Source: Candidatus Margulisiibacteriota bacterium (lineage in GTDB: Bacteria > Margulisbacteria > WOR-1 > O2-12-FULL-45-9). Taken from it: a stretch of DNA of 12,027 bases. The notes under the pieces were generated by a model that did not search any database, had not been told where the DNA came from, and saw only the letters and a list, made by a program, of their open reading frames with translations. Every line of letters starts with the position of its first letter. The first letter of the stretch is position 1. Made by a program: the position numbers and the translations under genes. The DNA is taken from positions 1 to 12,027 of the forward strand of contig JAHIZU010000184.1 of assembly GCA_018814265.1 (NCBI GenBank), written 5' to 3'. Of this stretch, positions 1 through 6,219 are shown piece after piece.

Positions 1-187
1 GGCAGGTGATATGTTGAGCTTCAAAGATCGAACGGCCGCGGAGCATGCCTTCAAAGAAGCGCGGCGCTTCAACAATCTGCAGTTCGCAGGTCTTTAATTC
101 CCCGTTCTTAACGTCAACCACGATATTGCCGTGGCCTTCTACCCGGGTCAAATATTCGACATTAACACTAACGTTTCTTTTGCTCAC
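1..187 (-). CDS. hydA: [NiFe] hydrogenase large (alpha) subunit, group 3b type, N-terminal part
   Basis: The first 62 codons of the catalytic large subunit, which carries the Ni-Fe(CN)2CO centre and performs H2 oxidation or proton reduction in the cytoplasm. It is cut by the window edge. The visible protein has the family's N-terminal TRVEGHGNI motif (residues 14-22; its Glu lies near the proton path of the family). It continues with the EAPRFFEGMLRGR block (residues 40-52) and stops at ITC, just where the first metal-binding motif RxCGxC is expected. The start is GTG at 187: no in-frame ATG lies nearby, and an AGGGAG ribosome site (198-203) sits 10 nt upstream. It overlaps the end of the delta gene by 20 bp, consistent with translational coupling and 1:1 subunit synthesis. 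Maturation (hyp) genes and the endopeptidase are not in the window. Group 3b is inferred from the β-γ-δ-α gene order. Confidence 0.93.
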   Translation of the reverse strand, partial: MSKRNVSVNVEYLTRVEGHGNIVVDVKNGELKTCELQIVEAPRFFEGMLRGRSIFEAQHITC

Positions 188-929
188 GTTGATCGATCTC
201 CCTGCATTTGTTGTACATGTTCATCTTATTGACGATTAAGTCCATAGGGATGTTGTATTTCTCAAGCACGTCCTTGGCGCCTTTTTCATTCGGGTTGCTG
301 ACCATGCCGCGGCAGCCATAACAGATATTGCCATTATTGATGCACCAGGAATTGCAGCCGGCCTTGGTCACCGGGCCTAAGCAGGTAACGCCTTTTTGGT
401 ACATACAAACATTCTCGTTCAATTTACATTCAACACAAACAGAATAATCCGGGACTTGGTAGGGCAGGCCGGCTAGCGCGGCTTTCAAGACCTTAACGAA
501 TTCCGGCAAATATACCGGGCAGCCGTTAACCAGGTAGTCGACCTTGACAACCTGAGGCACGGACATGGTCTCAATGGTTTCAAAATATTTGGCGTCTTTG
601 CCGTAGACTTCTTTGCGGATATCATCCAGCTTGAAGTTATTCTTCATGCCGTTGACCCCGCCGATGGTGGCGCAGGAACCATACGCGATCAGGACAGAGG
701 CCCTTTCGCGGATCTTTTTTATTTTTTCAACAGCGTGCGGAGTGGTGATGCTGCCTTCAACAATGGCCACGTCGATCTTGTCCGGTCCTTTTTCTGACAT
801 GACCTCGCGGAACTCAACCACATCAATAGCGCCCAGCACGTCAAACAGCAGCTCGCCCATATTGGCGACCTGCAGCTGGCAGCCTTCACAACACGCGAAA
901 TCAAAAAACGCTACTTTTGGTTTTGCCAT
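168..929 (-). CDS. hydD: [NiFe] hydrogenase small (delta) subunit, sulfhydrogenase type
   Basis: A 253-residue small subunit of a cytoplasmic NAD(P)-linked [NiFe] hydrogenase. It passes electrons between the large-subunit active site and the β/γ subunits. The proximal [4Fe-4S] ligands are visible as C14 and C17 (CCEGC), C86 (GSC) and C137 (NGCP). A Cys-rich C-terminal half (C165, C168, C175, C183, C192, C196, C203, C206) fits two further [4Fe-4S] clusters, as in the F420/NAD-linked group 3 small subunits. There is no twin-arginine signal or membrane anchor, which argues for a soluble enzyme. The start ATG lies one base after the γ-gene stop, and the 3' end overlaps the α gene by 20 bp, so this is one operon. 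The small subunits of Mvh/Frh-type enzymes are the alternative family. The neighbouring diaphorase-type γ subunit makes NAD(P) the likelier partner. Confidence 0.93.
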   Translation of the reverse strand: MAKPKVAFFDFACCEGCQLQVANMGELLFDVLGAIDVVEFREVMSEKGPDKIDVAIVEGSITTPHAVEKIKKIRERASVLIAYGSCATIGGVNGMKNNFKLDDIRKEVYGKDAKYFETIETMSVPQVVKVDYLVNGCPVYLPEFVKVLKAALAGLPYQVPDYSVCVECKLNENVCMYQKGVTCLGPVTKAGCNSWCINNGNICYGCRGMVSNPNEKGAKDVLEKYNIPMDLIVNKMNMYNKCREIDQREQKKR

Positions 930-930
930 T

Positions 931-1767
931 TTATAATGCCTCGGGAATACTTTTTATTCGGTCGTAGGAAAGAACAGGCCCTTCCTGGCAGCAATAGATG
1001 CCGTTGATCTGACAGTGGCCGCATTTACCTAAACCGCACTTCATATGACGTTCAAGTGAGACGAGGATCTGACGATCAGGTATTTCTTTCTTGAGCAACT
1101 CTTGAATAACAAATTTATACATGATTGGTGGTCCAACGACAACAGCAAAGGTGCGCTTAGGCTTAAGGGTGACCCCAGGGATCAGGGAAGTTATCAAGCC
1201 AACGTTGCCTTTCCATTCGGGATCAGCTTTATCAACGGTACAGTTAAGGTTAACATCGAGGCGTTTACGCCAACTTTCAAGTTCATCGCCGAAAAGCATG
1301 TTGTCGGGAGTTTTGCAGCCGAGCAGAACGGTCACTTTGCCAAAGTCACGTCGGTTATCAATGACAAAATTGATCAAGGAACGTAACGGTACCAGCCCTA
1401 GTCCAGCGGCGACAAAGAGCAGGTCATTGCCTTCCAGGATCCTGACCGGGAACCCTTTGCCAAATGGCCCGCGGATACCGACCTCATCGCCGGTCTCAAG
1501 TTTATGCAAGGCCCCGGTGACCCTGCCAACATTCCTGACCACAAGTTCAAAAGAGTCGCGCTTGGTGGGTGAAGAGGCGATGGAAATGGGCGCTTCGCCA
1601 GCCCCGAGGATCGAGACCTCGACGAATTGGCCCGGGTCATGATCAAGGTTGTCGCCGCCGGGTAGAACGATCTCGAATAATTTTTCCTGCTCGGTCATCA
1701 TTTTTGTGCGGACGATCTTGCCTCTTTTTATTTCATATTCTGAATCTTTCAGTATCAGTTCTTTCAT
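931..1767 (-). CDS. hydG: Sulfhydrogenase gamma subunit: FAD/NAD(P)H-binding diaphorase with [2Fe-2S] site
   Basis: A 278-residue ferredoxin-NADP reductase-like subunit that exchanges electrons with NAD(P)H in group 3b hydrogenases; it is homologous to anaerobic sulfite reductase subunit B. The FAD domain comes first, with PGQFVEVS (residues 45-52) and GEAPISIAS (57-65). The NAD(P) domain follows, with FVAAGLGLVPLRS (118-130) and VGPPIMYKF (211-219). A C-terminal Cys motif, C244-x4-C249-x2-C252-x7-C260, should bind [2Fe-2S]. ATG at 1767 begins one base after the β stop. No strong SD is evident, so translation is probably coupled. It is clearly paralogous to the protein at 10067-10924: the flavin motif and the HMKCGxGKCGHC block are shared. 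NADPH versus NADH preference cannot be read from the sequence. Confidence 0.93.
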   Translation of the reverse strand: MKELILKDSEYEIKRGKIVRTKMMTEQEKLFEIVLPGGDNLDHDPGQFVEVSILGAGEAPISIASSPTKRDSFELVVRNVGRVTGALHKLETGDEVGIRGPFGKGFPVRILEGNDLLFVAAGLGLVPLRSLINFVIDNRRDFGKVTVLLGCKTPDNMLFGDELESWRKRLDVNLNCTVDKADPEWKGNVGLITSLIPGVTLKPKRTFAVVVGPPIMYKFVIQELLKKEIPDRQILVSLERHMKCGLGKCGHCQINGIYCCQEGPVLSYDRIKSIPEAL

Positions 1768-1768
1768 A

Positions 1769-2839
1769 TTATTGGTTACCGGCTTTTAGATCGGTCATTG
1801 CCTGTTCTTTGACCAGTTGAGTCAAGGTCTCTTTTAGGTTGATCTTTGCCATGCAGGTGCGGCTGCAGCGGCCGCAGCCGGTACAAAAAAGCCTGGAAAA
1901 TTTGTTCATTGGATACTTGAACTTGCGGTAAAAACGATGCCGCTGGCGCGCGCCGCGTTCCTCGCGAAAGCTTTCGCCGCCCGCGACCTGGGCAAAAGTC
2001 TCGCTCTGACAAGAGTCCCAACGGCGGTAGCGTTTGCCGGTCTTTAGATCCAGGTTTGGCTCATCGATCACGTCAAAACAATAACAGGTCGGGCAAACGT
2101 TGGTGCAGTTGCCGCAGGCCAGGCATTTCTTGCCCAGATCCTCCCAGACCTTGCTATTAAAGCTCTTGGCAAAAACCTCAGGAATGTTCTCATGAACGAC
2201 CGGTACTTCGTTAGCAAAGAGCTTTCTTTTATCGCTCCTTAGCTGCTCAAGCGCTTTCAGATCAGCCGCCTGAGCCGGCTCAAATAGGCCGGCGCTCTCG
2301 ATTATATCGTCGCCGGCCTGGGTGTTAATGTGGATGATGAATTTATCGCCAAGGTTAGTGAAGAACAGGTCGTAGCCGCCATTGGGTGTGTGGTTGTGAA
2401 CCAGCCGGCAACTGGCGTACTCATCACAGTAATCGTTGCATTCATAGCCGATGATCGTAATGGCGCTTTTACGGATCAAATAGTTCACGTCTTTTGGTCG
2501 TTCAGAAAAGATCATGTTCAGGCTTTGGATGCCGGCCAGGTCGCAGGTGTGCACGCCGAAGATCACCATTTTTTCATATGCCACGACAGGCTCCATCTGC
2601 TGGCCCTTGGTGGTGTCAAAGGTGGCCAGGGTCTCGTGCTGGGGCAGGAAATATTTTTTTGGCGGAAGGATCGTGGGGATATAATCAAGCGCGATCTCGT
2701 TGCCGGATACGACCGGCTCAAAAGCAAATTGGCCGTTGCCTCGAGCGACCGGAGCAACAACTTTTTGCAAGCGCGCTAGGGCTGAAATAAAATCATCGAA
2801 GCGCTCTTTCTTTAACGTGGCAATATGTGTTTTCTTCAT
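1769..2839 (-). CDS. hydB: Sulfhydrogenase beta subunit: two-[4Fe-4S] electron-transfer protein
   Basis: A 356-residue iron-sulfur subunit linking the γ flavoprotein to the δ/α hydrogenase core; it belongs to the sulfhydrogenase-β / anaerobic sulfite reductase A family. The N-terminal ~220 residues form the family domain, including the conserved FGVHTCDLAGIQ stretch (94-105). The C-terminal part has two ferredoxin-like clusters: C239, C242, C245, C249 (then C252, C254) and C319, C322, C325, C329. It is the first gene of the hydrogenase operon. A 44-bp gap separates it from mogA, and a promoter-like sequence ends about 20 bases before its ATG. The only SD-like element is GACGG (2846-2850), 6 nt before ATG, so the leader would be very short. 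A paralogue with the same fold and cluster layout lies at 10957-11991. Confidence 0.92.
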   Translation of the reverse strand: MKKTHIATLKKERFDDFISALARLQKVVAPVARGNGQFAFEPVVSGNEIALDYIPTILPPKKYFLPQHETLATFDTTKGQQMEPVVAYEKMVIFGVHTCDLAGIQSLNMIFSERPKDVNYLIRKSAITIIGYECNDYCDEYASCRLVHNHTPNGGYDLFFTNLGDKFIIHINTQAGDDIIESAGLFEPAQAADLKALEQLRSDKRKLFANEVPVVHENIPEVFAKSFNSKVWEDLGKKCLACGNCTNVCPTCYCFDVIDEPNLDLKTGKRYRRWDSCQSETFAQVAGGESFREERGARQRHRFYRKFKYPMNKFSRLFCTGCGRCSRTCMAKINLKETLTQLVKEQAMTDLKAGNQ

Positions 2840-2858
2840 TATTTACCGTCGATAAACT

Positions 2859-2887
2859 ATCATACTACACTGATCTGGTCAGGTCAA
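2859..2887 (-). promoter_or_regulatory. Predicted σ70-type promoter of the hydrogenase operon
   Basis: On the minus strand, TTGACC (2887-2882) is followed by exactly 17 nt and then TATGAT (2864-2859). Each hexamer differs from the bacterial consensus at one base. The -35 box contains the mogA stop codon TGA. Transcription would start near 2852, giving a leader of only about 12 nt before the hydB ATG at 2839. No operator half-sites were recognised. This suggests the hydrogenase genes can be transcribed independently of the upstream cofactor operon. Read-through from upstream is also possible, since no terminator is visible in the gap. Confidence 0.7.
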
Positions 2888-3363
2888 TTCCCGCCACATT
2901 CCGCGCTGCCTTTGGTCAGCACTTCCAGGGCATGGGGGATGACAGGCAGGATGATCTCCAGACATTCTTTGACCGCTTTGGGGCTGCCGGGAAGGTTGAT
3001 TACCAGGCTTTTGCCTCTGTGTCCGGCAACTGCCCGTGAGAGCAGGGCGGCTTTCTTGATCTTATAACTTTCCAGCCTCATGGCTTCTGTGATCCCAGGA
3101 ATTTCACGGTCAATGACTTGCCTGGTTGCTTCTGGGGTAACATCGCGGGGCGATAGACCTGTTCCGCCTGTCGTGAAGACAACGTTACAGCCCCTTTTAT
3201 CTATAAATTCAATAATTGTATTAGAAATGTCCCCAATTTCATCCGGAACGATCACATATTCATAGGAATCAGCTTTGACAGTTTCTTTTATTGTTTTTCC
3301 GCTGAGATCTTCCCGCTGTCCTTTTGAACCTTTATCTGAAACAGTTATTATCCCGACTTTCAT
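2884..3363 (-). CDS. mogA: Molybdopterin adenylyltransferase MogA (MogA/MoaB family)
   Basis: A 159-residue protein of the MogA/MoaB fold, which adenylylates molybdopterin (MPT + ATP to MPT-AMP) so that MoeA can insert Mo or W. The substrate-binding core is visible as TTGGTGLSPRDVTPEAT (64-80), followed by the PGITEAMR region (89-96) and the NLPGSPKAVKE motif (123-133). The length is typical of stand-alone bacterial enzymes. Its ATG overlaps the MOSC stop in an ATGA arrangement, with a good GGAGG 7 nt upstream inside the MOSC gene, so it is co-translated with its neighbour. It closes the cofactor operon, and its stop codon sits inside the -35 element of the hydrogenase promoter. MogA versus MoaB naming cannot be settled by sequence alone; the role is the same here. 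Confidence 0.92.
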   Translation of the reverse strand: MKVGIITVSDKGSKGQREDLSGKTIKETVKADSYEYVIVPDEIGDISNTIIEFIDKRGCNVVFTTGGTGLSPRDVTPEATRQVIDREIPGITEAMRLESYKIKKAALLSRAVAGHRGKSLVINLPGSPKAVKECLEIILPVIPHALEVLTKGSAECGGN

Positions 3364-3815
3364 GTGATAACCTCCAAGGCATCGCCGGCCTTTACCTTGC
3401 CGCTCTTTAATACTTTGGCAAATATTCCCTCACGAGGCATGATGCAATCACCAGCCGCATAATAGATCGCGCAGCGTTCAGGGCATTCCTTGCCGATCTT
3501 GCTGATTTCAAGTTCTGTCTGACCCAGCTTGATCTTTTGCCCGATCTTCAGAGAAAGAAGATCAATGCCCTCGGTCACTATATTCTCGCCAAATGCCCCA
3601 GGCTCAAGTTTTAAGCCTTTGTCTTTCATCTTTTGAATGCTTTCAGCTGCCAGCAAGCTTACCTGGCGTTCGCCGCCCTTAGCGTGATAATCACCTTCAA
3701 CACCAAGATCTTTGATCAAAGCAATATCCTTGACCGCTGTTTTTTGGCCTTTGTCTTGACTTATACAGGTTGCTTTGATGCCTCGACGTTGCTCGGCATC
3801 TTCGACTTGTGACAT
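3360..3815 (-). CDS. MOSC-domain protein in the Mo/W cofactor operon
   Basis: A 151-residue stand-alone MOSC domain (Moco sulfurase C-terminal). This family is thought to handle sulfur or the cofactor late in Moco metabolism; the exact function of the small bacterial members is not established. Visible family blocks are GVEGDYHAKGGERQVSLL (38-55), PGAFGENI (72-79) and the GKECPERC segment with C111 and C115, with C124 after it. The basis for a cofactor role is its position between moaC and mogA; MOSC domains are also found fused to MogA-type proteins. ATG at 3815 is supported by GGAGG 9 nt upstream, which makes the gene overlap moaC by 55 bp. Residues 1-12 encoded in that overlap look non-conserved, and the recognisable domain starts near GIKATCIS. 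Confidence 0.85.
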   Translation of the reverse strand: MSQVEDAEQRRGIKATCISQDKGQKTAVKDIALIKDLGVEGDYHAKGGERQVSLLAAESIQKMKDKGLKLEPGAFGENIVTEGIDLLSLKIGQKIKLGQTELEISKIGKECPERCAIYYAAGDCIMPREGIFAKVLKSGKVKAGDALEVIT

Positions 3816-4243
3816 AGATAAATTCCTCCAATATTCATGTTTTTGTCAACTGCTTTGCACATATCGTAAATGGTCAGGGCGGCGACTGAAACAGCTGTTA
3901 AAGCTTCCATCTCAACGCCAGTTTTTCCGATGCACTCAACTTTAGATTCGATACTAACCTTATCTTCTTTGACCTCAAATGAGAGATCGATATTGGTCAA
4001 TGAAAGAGGGTGACAAAGCGGGATCAGCTCATGGGTCTTTTTTGCAGCCTGGATGCCGGCGATCTTGGCAACAGAAAGGACATCACCTTTTTTCATTTGG
4101 TTGTCTTTGATCTTATTAACGGTTTCTGCCGCTAAAGAGATCGAGCCTCTGGCAACGGCCTTCCTCTTTAAGTCCGGCTTGCCGCCAACATCGACCATTT
4201 TCGCCTTGCCTGATTCGTCCGTGTGACTGAATTTATCCGCCAA
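3761..4243 (-). CDS. moaC: Cyclic pyranopterin monophosphate synthase MoaC
   Basis: A 160-residue enzyme that converts the MoaA product (3',8-cH2GTP) to cyclic pyranopterin monophosphate, the first stable molybdopterin precursor. Conserved blocks are HTDESGKAKMVDV (7-19), KKTHELIPLCHPL (68-80), and GKTGVEMEALTAVSVAALTI (106-125) leading into YDMCKAVDK, whose Asp127 and Lys130 fall in the family's active-site segment. The start is TTG at 4243: it gives the normal family N-terminus, and GGGAG (4254-4258) lies 10 nt upstream; the nearby ATG at 4253 is out of frame. It overlaps moaA by 11 bp and the MOSC gene by 55 bp. The usual KSGGKSG-like C-terminus is replaced by KSKMPSNVEASKQPV, in the stretch that also encodes the start of the next gene. 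Confidence 0.94.
   Translation of the reverse strand: MADKFSHTDESGKAKMVDVGGKPDLKRKAVARGSISLAAETVNKIKDNQMKKGDVLSVAKIAGIQAAKKTHELIPLCHPLSLTNIDLSFEVKEDKVSIESKVECIGKTGVEMEALTAVSVAALTIYDMCKAVDKNMNIGGIYLCHKSKMPSNVEASKQPV
3825..3829 (-). promoter_or_regulatory. Internal SD site for the MOSC gene, inside moaC codons
   Basis: GGAGG, 9 nt before the MOSC ATG at 3815. It is read within the consecutive Gly codons GGA GGA of moaC (residues 139-140, the NIGGI motif). The site fixes the MOSC start and explains the unusually long 55-bp gene overlap. Confidence 0.75.
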
Positions 4244-5033
4244 TTTGGATCATCTCCCTTTTTAAAGATTTATGCCCCTTTTCGGGTTTACATAAGATTG
4301 CTTTTTTAAGACCGGTTTCAATACCTTCTTTCCTTAGGTCAATTTCGTTGTCAGAAAATAGACAGGAACGGATCTTGCTGTCAGCTGTTACTCTCAAACG
4401 GTTACAGATAGAACAATTACCGCCTTCGCCGCCTTCAACCTCATAATAATCACCGCTCTTGAGGTCCATTTTTTTGATAAATCTGACTTTCATCTCATTT
4501 TTTTGAGCAAATTTTTTAAAATTATCTTTTTCATCATCATTAAAGCTATCAACAATCACAGCATTGAGCTTTGTTTTAGTGAAACCAGCTTCTTGGGCCG
4601 CTTTTATCCCGGCTAAAGCGTCAGCCAGGATACCGCCCCGAGTGATTTCCTTATATCTTTCCGGTTGAAGTGTGTCCAAGCTGATGTTTAAACGAGATAA
4701 GCCGGCAGACTTGAGTTCTTTAGCATATTTTGAGAGCAATAGGCCATTGGTAGTCATGGCTAAGGTTTTAACCCCTTCGATCTTTGCTAATCTTTCGACA
4801 AGACCAACTATACCTTTTCGGATCAAAGGTTCACCGCCAGTTAAACGGAATTTGGAAAAACCGAGTTTGACTGCGGTTCTAACGATATCCTCAATTTCTT
4901 CATAGCTCAAAATATCGTCGTGAGATTTTAAACAAATGCCTTTCTCGGGCATGCAATAGGTGCAGCGCAAATTGCACCTGTCAGTTACGGATATCCTTAA
5001 ATAGTAGATATCCCGGTTAAATCGATCTAACAT
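4233..5033 (-). CDS. moaA: GTP 3',8-cyclase MoaA, compact variant
   Basis: A radical-SAM enzyme that starts molybdopterin synthesis by cyclising GTP. The SAM-cluster motif is C20-x3-C24-x2-C27 and the SAM-binding GGEP is at 66-69. The C-terminal cluster ligands C207, C210 and C224 surround the NRLRVTAD stretch (211-218), whose arginines bind GTP in the family. The protein ends in the double glycine (265-266) required for MoaA activity. Anomaly: it is only 266 residues, against about 320-340 for usual bacterial MoaA. The missing part lies between RFIKKMD (184-190) and the second cluster, where about 45-60 residues including the usual G-x-I-G-F-I-S-P-type segment are absent. The frame is open, so this looks like an evolved in-frame reduction and not a broken gene. 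It overlaps moeA by 17 bp and moaC by 11 bp. Confidence 0.9.
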   Translation of the reverse strand: MLDRFNRDIYYLRISVTDRCNLRCTYCMPEKGICLKSHDDILSYEEIEDIVRTAVKLGFSKFRLTGGEPLIRKGIVGLVERLAKIEGVKTLAMTTNGLLLSKYAKELKSAGLSRLNISLDTLQPERYKEITRGGILADALAGIKAAQEAGFTKTKLNAVIVDSFNDDEKDNFKKFAQKNEMKVRFIKKMDLKSGDYYEVEGGEGGNCSICNRLRVTADSKIRSCLFSDNEIDLRKEGIETGLKKAILCKPEKGHKSLKREMIQIGG

Positions 5034-6219
5034 TGATAATAGTTCCTTCCTTTAATTTTTTTATGCCTCTTTTGATCAGCATCACGCCGTCAGCTTGCGT
5101 CAGGGCCTGCATGTGGGCTGAGCCATGGAATTCCAGGGGCAGGGCTGAGGAAACCTGCGACTGAACGTCGCGGTTTCCTGACATCATTATCTTAACAGGA
5201 AAATATTGTTCTCTTTTTGAATCTCTTCGTTGAAAATCTTTTAATAATTTCATGGGAACTAGCTTTTCTTTGGTCTTTCTCCCGACCATCTGGTCAATTG
5301 CCGGGACAACAAAGAGTTCAAAGATAACTAGAACTGAAACAGGATTTCCCGGTAGACCGAAAATTAATTTCTTGCCTTTTGTGCCAAAAACAGTTGGTTT
5401 TCCTGGTTTGATGGCAATTTTGTTGAAATGGATTTTAACACCACAGCTTTTTAACACTTCACGGACAAAATCATAATCGCCGACTGAAACCCCGCCGGAT
5501 AAAAGCAAGATATCGGCTTGAGCCAGGCCCTTTTTGATTAATTTCTTGGTTACAGCAAAATTATCTCTGGCAATCCCTAAATATTTGGCGTCGATATCGC
5601 GCTTTTTAAGCTGAACCAGCAGCATAGAGCTGTTACTGTTCCTGATCTTGCCGGATCCAGGTTTCTTTGATGGCTCAACCAGCTCAGAACCGGTTGAAAG
5701 AACCACAACTTTGGGCTTTCGGGTGACTCTCACCAGAGTTTTACCGACTGTGGCCAGCATAGCAGCTTCCTGCGGCCTGAGTTTTGTGCCTTTCTTCAGG
5801 ATCAGCTGGCCTTTTTTAACGTCTTCGCCGCGTTTGGAGACATTGGATTTTTGAGATTTGTTTGTAACTTGTATCTTGTTACTTGTGATTTGCAGGGTAT
5901 GTTCGACCATGATTACTTGATCTGCACCCTTGGGCAGCATGGCTCCGGTCATGATGCGGGAGCACTGACCGATCTTGATGCTTTTCTTCGGAACTTTTCC
6001 GGCAGGAATGTCTTCAACGATCAAGAAAGTTTTGGAGCCGTCTTTTGAATTAACTGCAAAGCCGTCCATGGCTGAGCGGTCAAAAGGCGGCAGATTAACG
6101 TCAGAATAGATGTTTTCAGCCAGGACGCGGCCCAGGGTATTTGGAAGCTCGACCAGCTCTGTTCCAAGTGGGTTGGCTTTTTTCAGGATCATATTCAGGG
6201 CCTTTTTTGGTTTTATCAT
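5017..6219 (-). CDS. moeA: Molybdopterin molybdenumtransferase MoeA
   Basis: A 400-residue enzyme that uses adenylyl-MPT from MogA and inserts molybdate, or tungstate in W-users, to give the mature cofactor. Family features in order: LPPFDRSAMDGFAV (43-56), the IMTGAMLPKGADQVIM segment (89-104), the MPT-binding TGSELV (176-181), SGGVSVGDYDFV (241-252), KPGKPTVFG (271-279) and the FGLPGNPVSV loop (287-296), then a C-terminal β domain. Residues about 110-126 form an odd polar stretch rich in K, N, S, T and Q, encoded by a repetitive ACAAGT/AACAAG tract (see repeat). The ATG directly follows the tupC stop with no spacing, and AAAGGTG lies just upstream. The position directly after tupABC suggests direct coupling of tungstate import to metal insertion. 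Confidence 0.93.
   Translation of the reverse strand: MIKPKKALNMILKKANPLGTELVELPNTLGRVLAENIYSDVNLPPFDRSAMDGFAVNSKDGSKTFLIVEDIPAGKVPKKSIKIGQCSRIMTGAMLPKGADQVIMVEHTLQITSNKIQVTNKSQKSNVSKRGEDVKKGQLILKKGTKLRPQEAAMLATVGKTLVRVTRKPKVVVLSTGSELVEPSKKPGSGKIRNSNSSMLLVQLKKRDIDAKYLGIARDNFAVTKKLIKKGLAQADILLLSGGVSVGDYDFVREVLKSCGVKIHFNKIAIKPGKPTVFGTKGKKLIFGLPGNPVSVLVIFELFVVPAIDQMVGRKTKEKLVPMKLLKDFQRRDSKREQYFPVKIMMSGNRDVQSQVSSALPLEFHGSAHMQALTQADGVMLIKRGIKKLKEGTIINVRSI
5847..5892 (-). repeat. Repetitive tract inserted in frame into moeA
   Basis: The minus strand reads as alternating ACAAGTAACAAG / ACAAGTTACAAA units, encoding ITSNKIQVTNKSQK-like sequence (MoeA residues ~110-126). The tract differs sharply in composition from the flanks and sits in a loop between conserved MoeA blocks. 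Similar short tracts, giving xVTSxK-type peptides, occur as dispersed repeats in some bacterial genomes, to my recollection. Only one copy is present here. Confidence 0.55.

Noticed and set aside
1121..1642. Open frame of 173 codons on the plus strand opposite hydG
   Set aside because: Antisense shadow of a clearly conserved flavoprotein; the composition is Arg/Ser/Pro-rich as expected for a shadow frame.
2330..2779. Open frame of 149 codons on the plus strand opposite hydB
   Set aside because: Antisense shadow with no motif support; the minus-strand gene accounts for the sequence.
4233..5033. moaA as a frameshifted or broken gene
   Set aside because: The frame is uninterrupted from the canonical start to the conserved GG tail, with all cluster ligands present; an in-frame reduction explains the short length.
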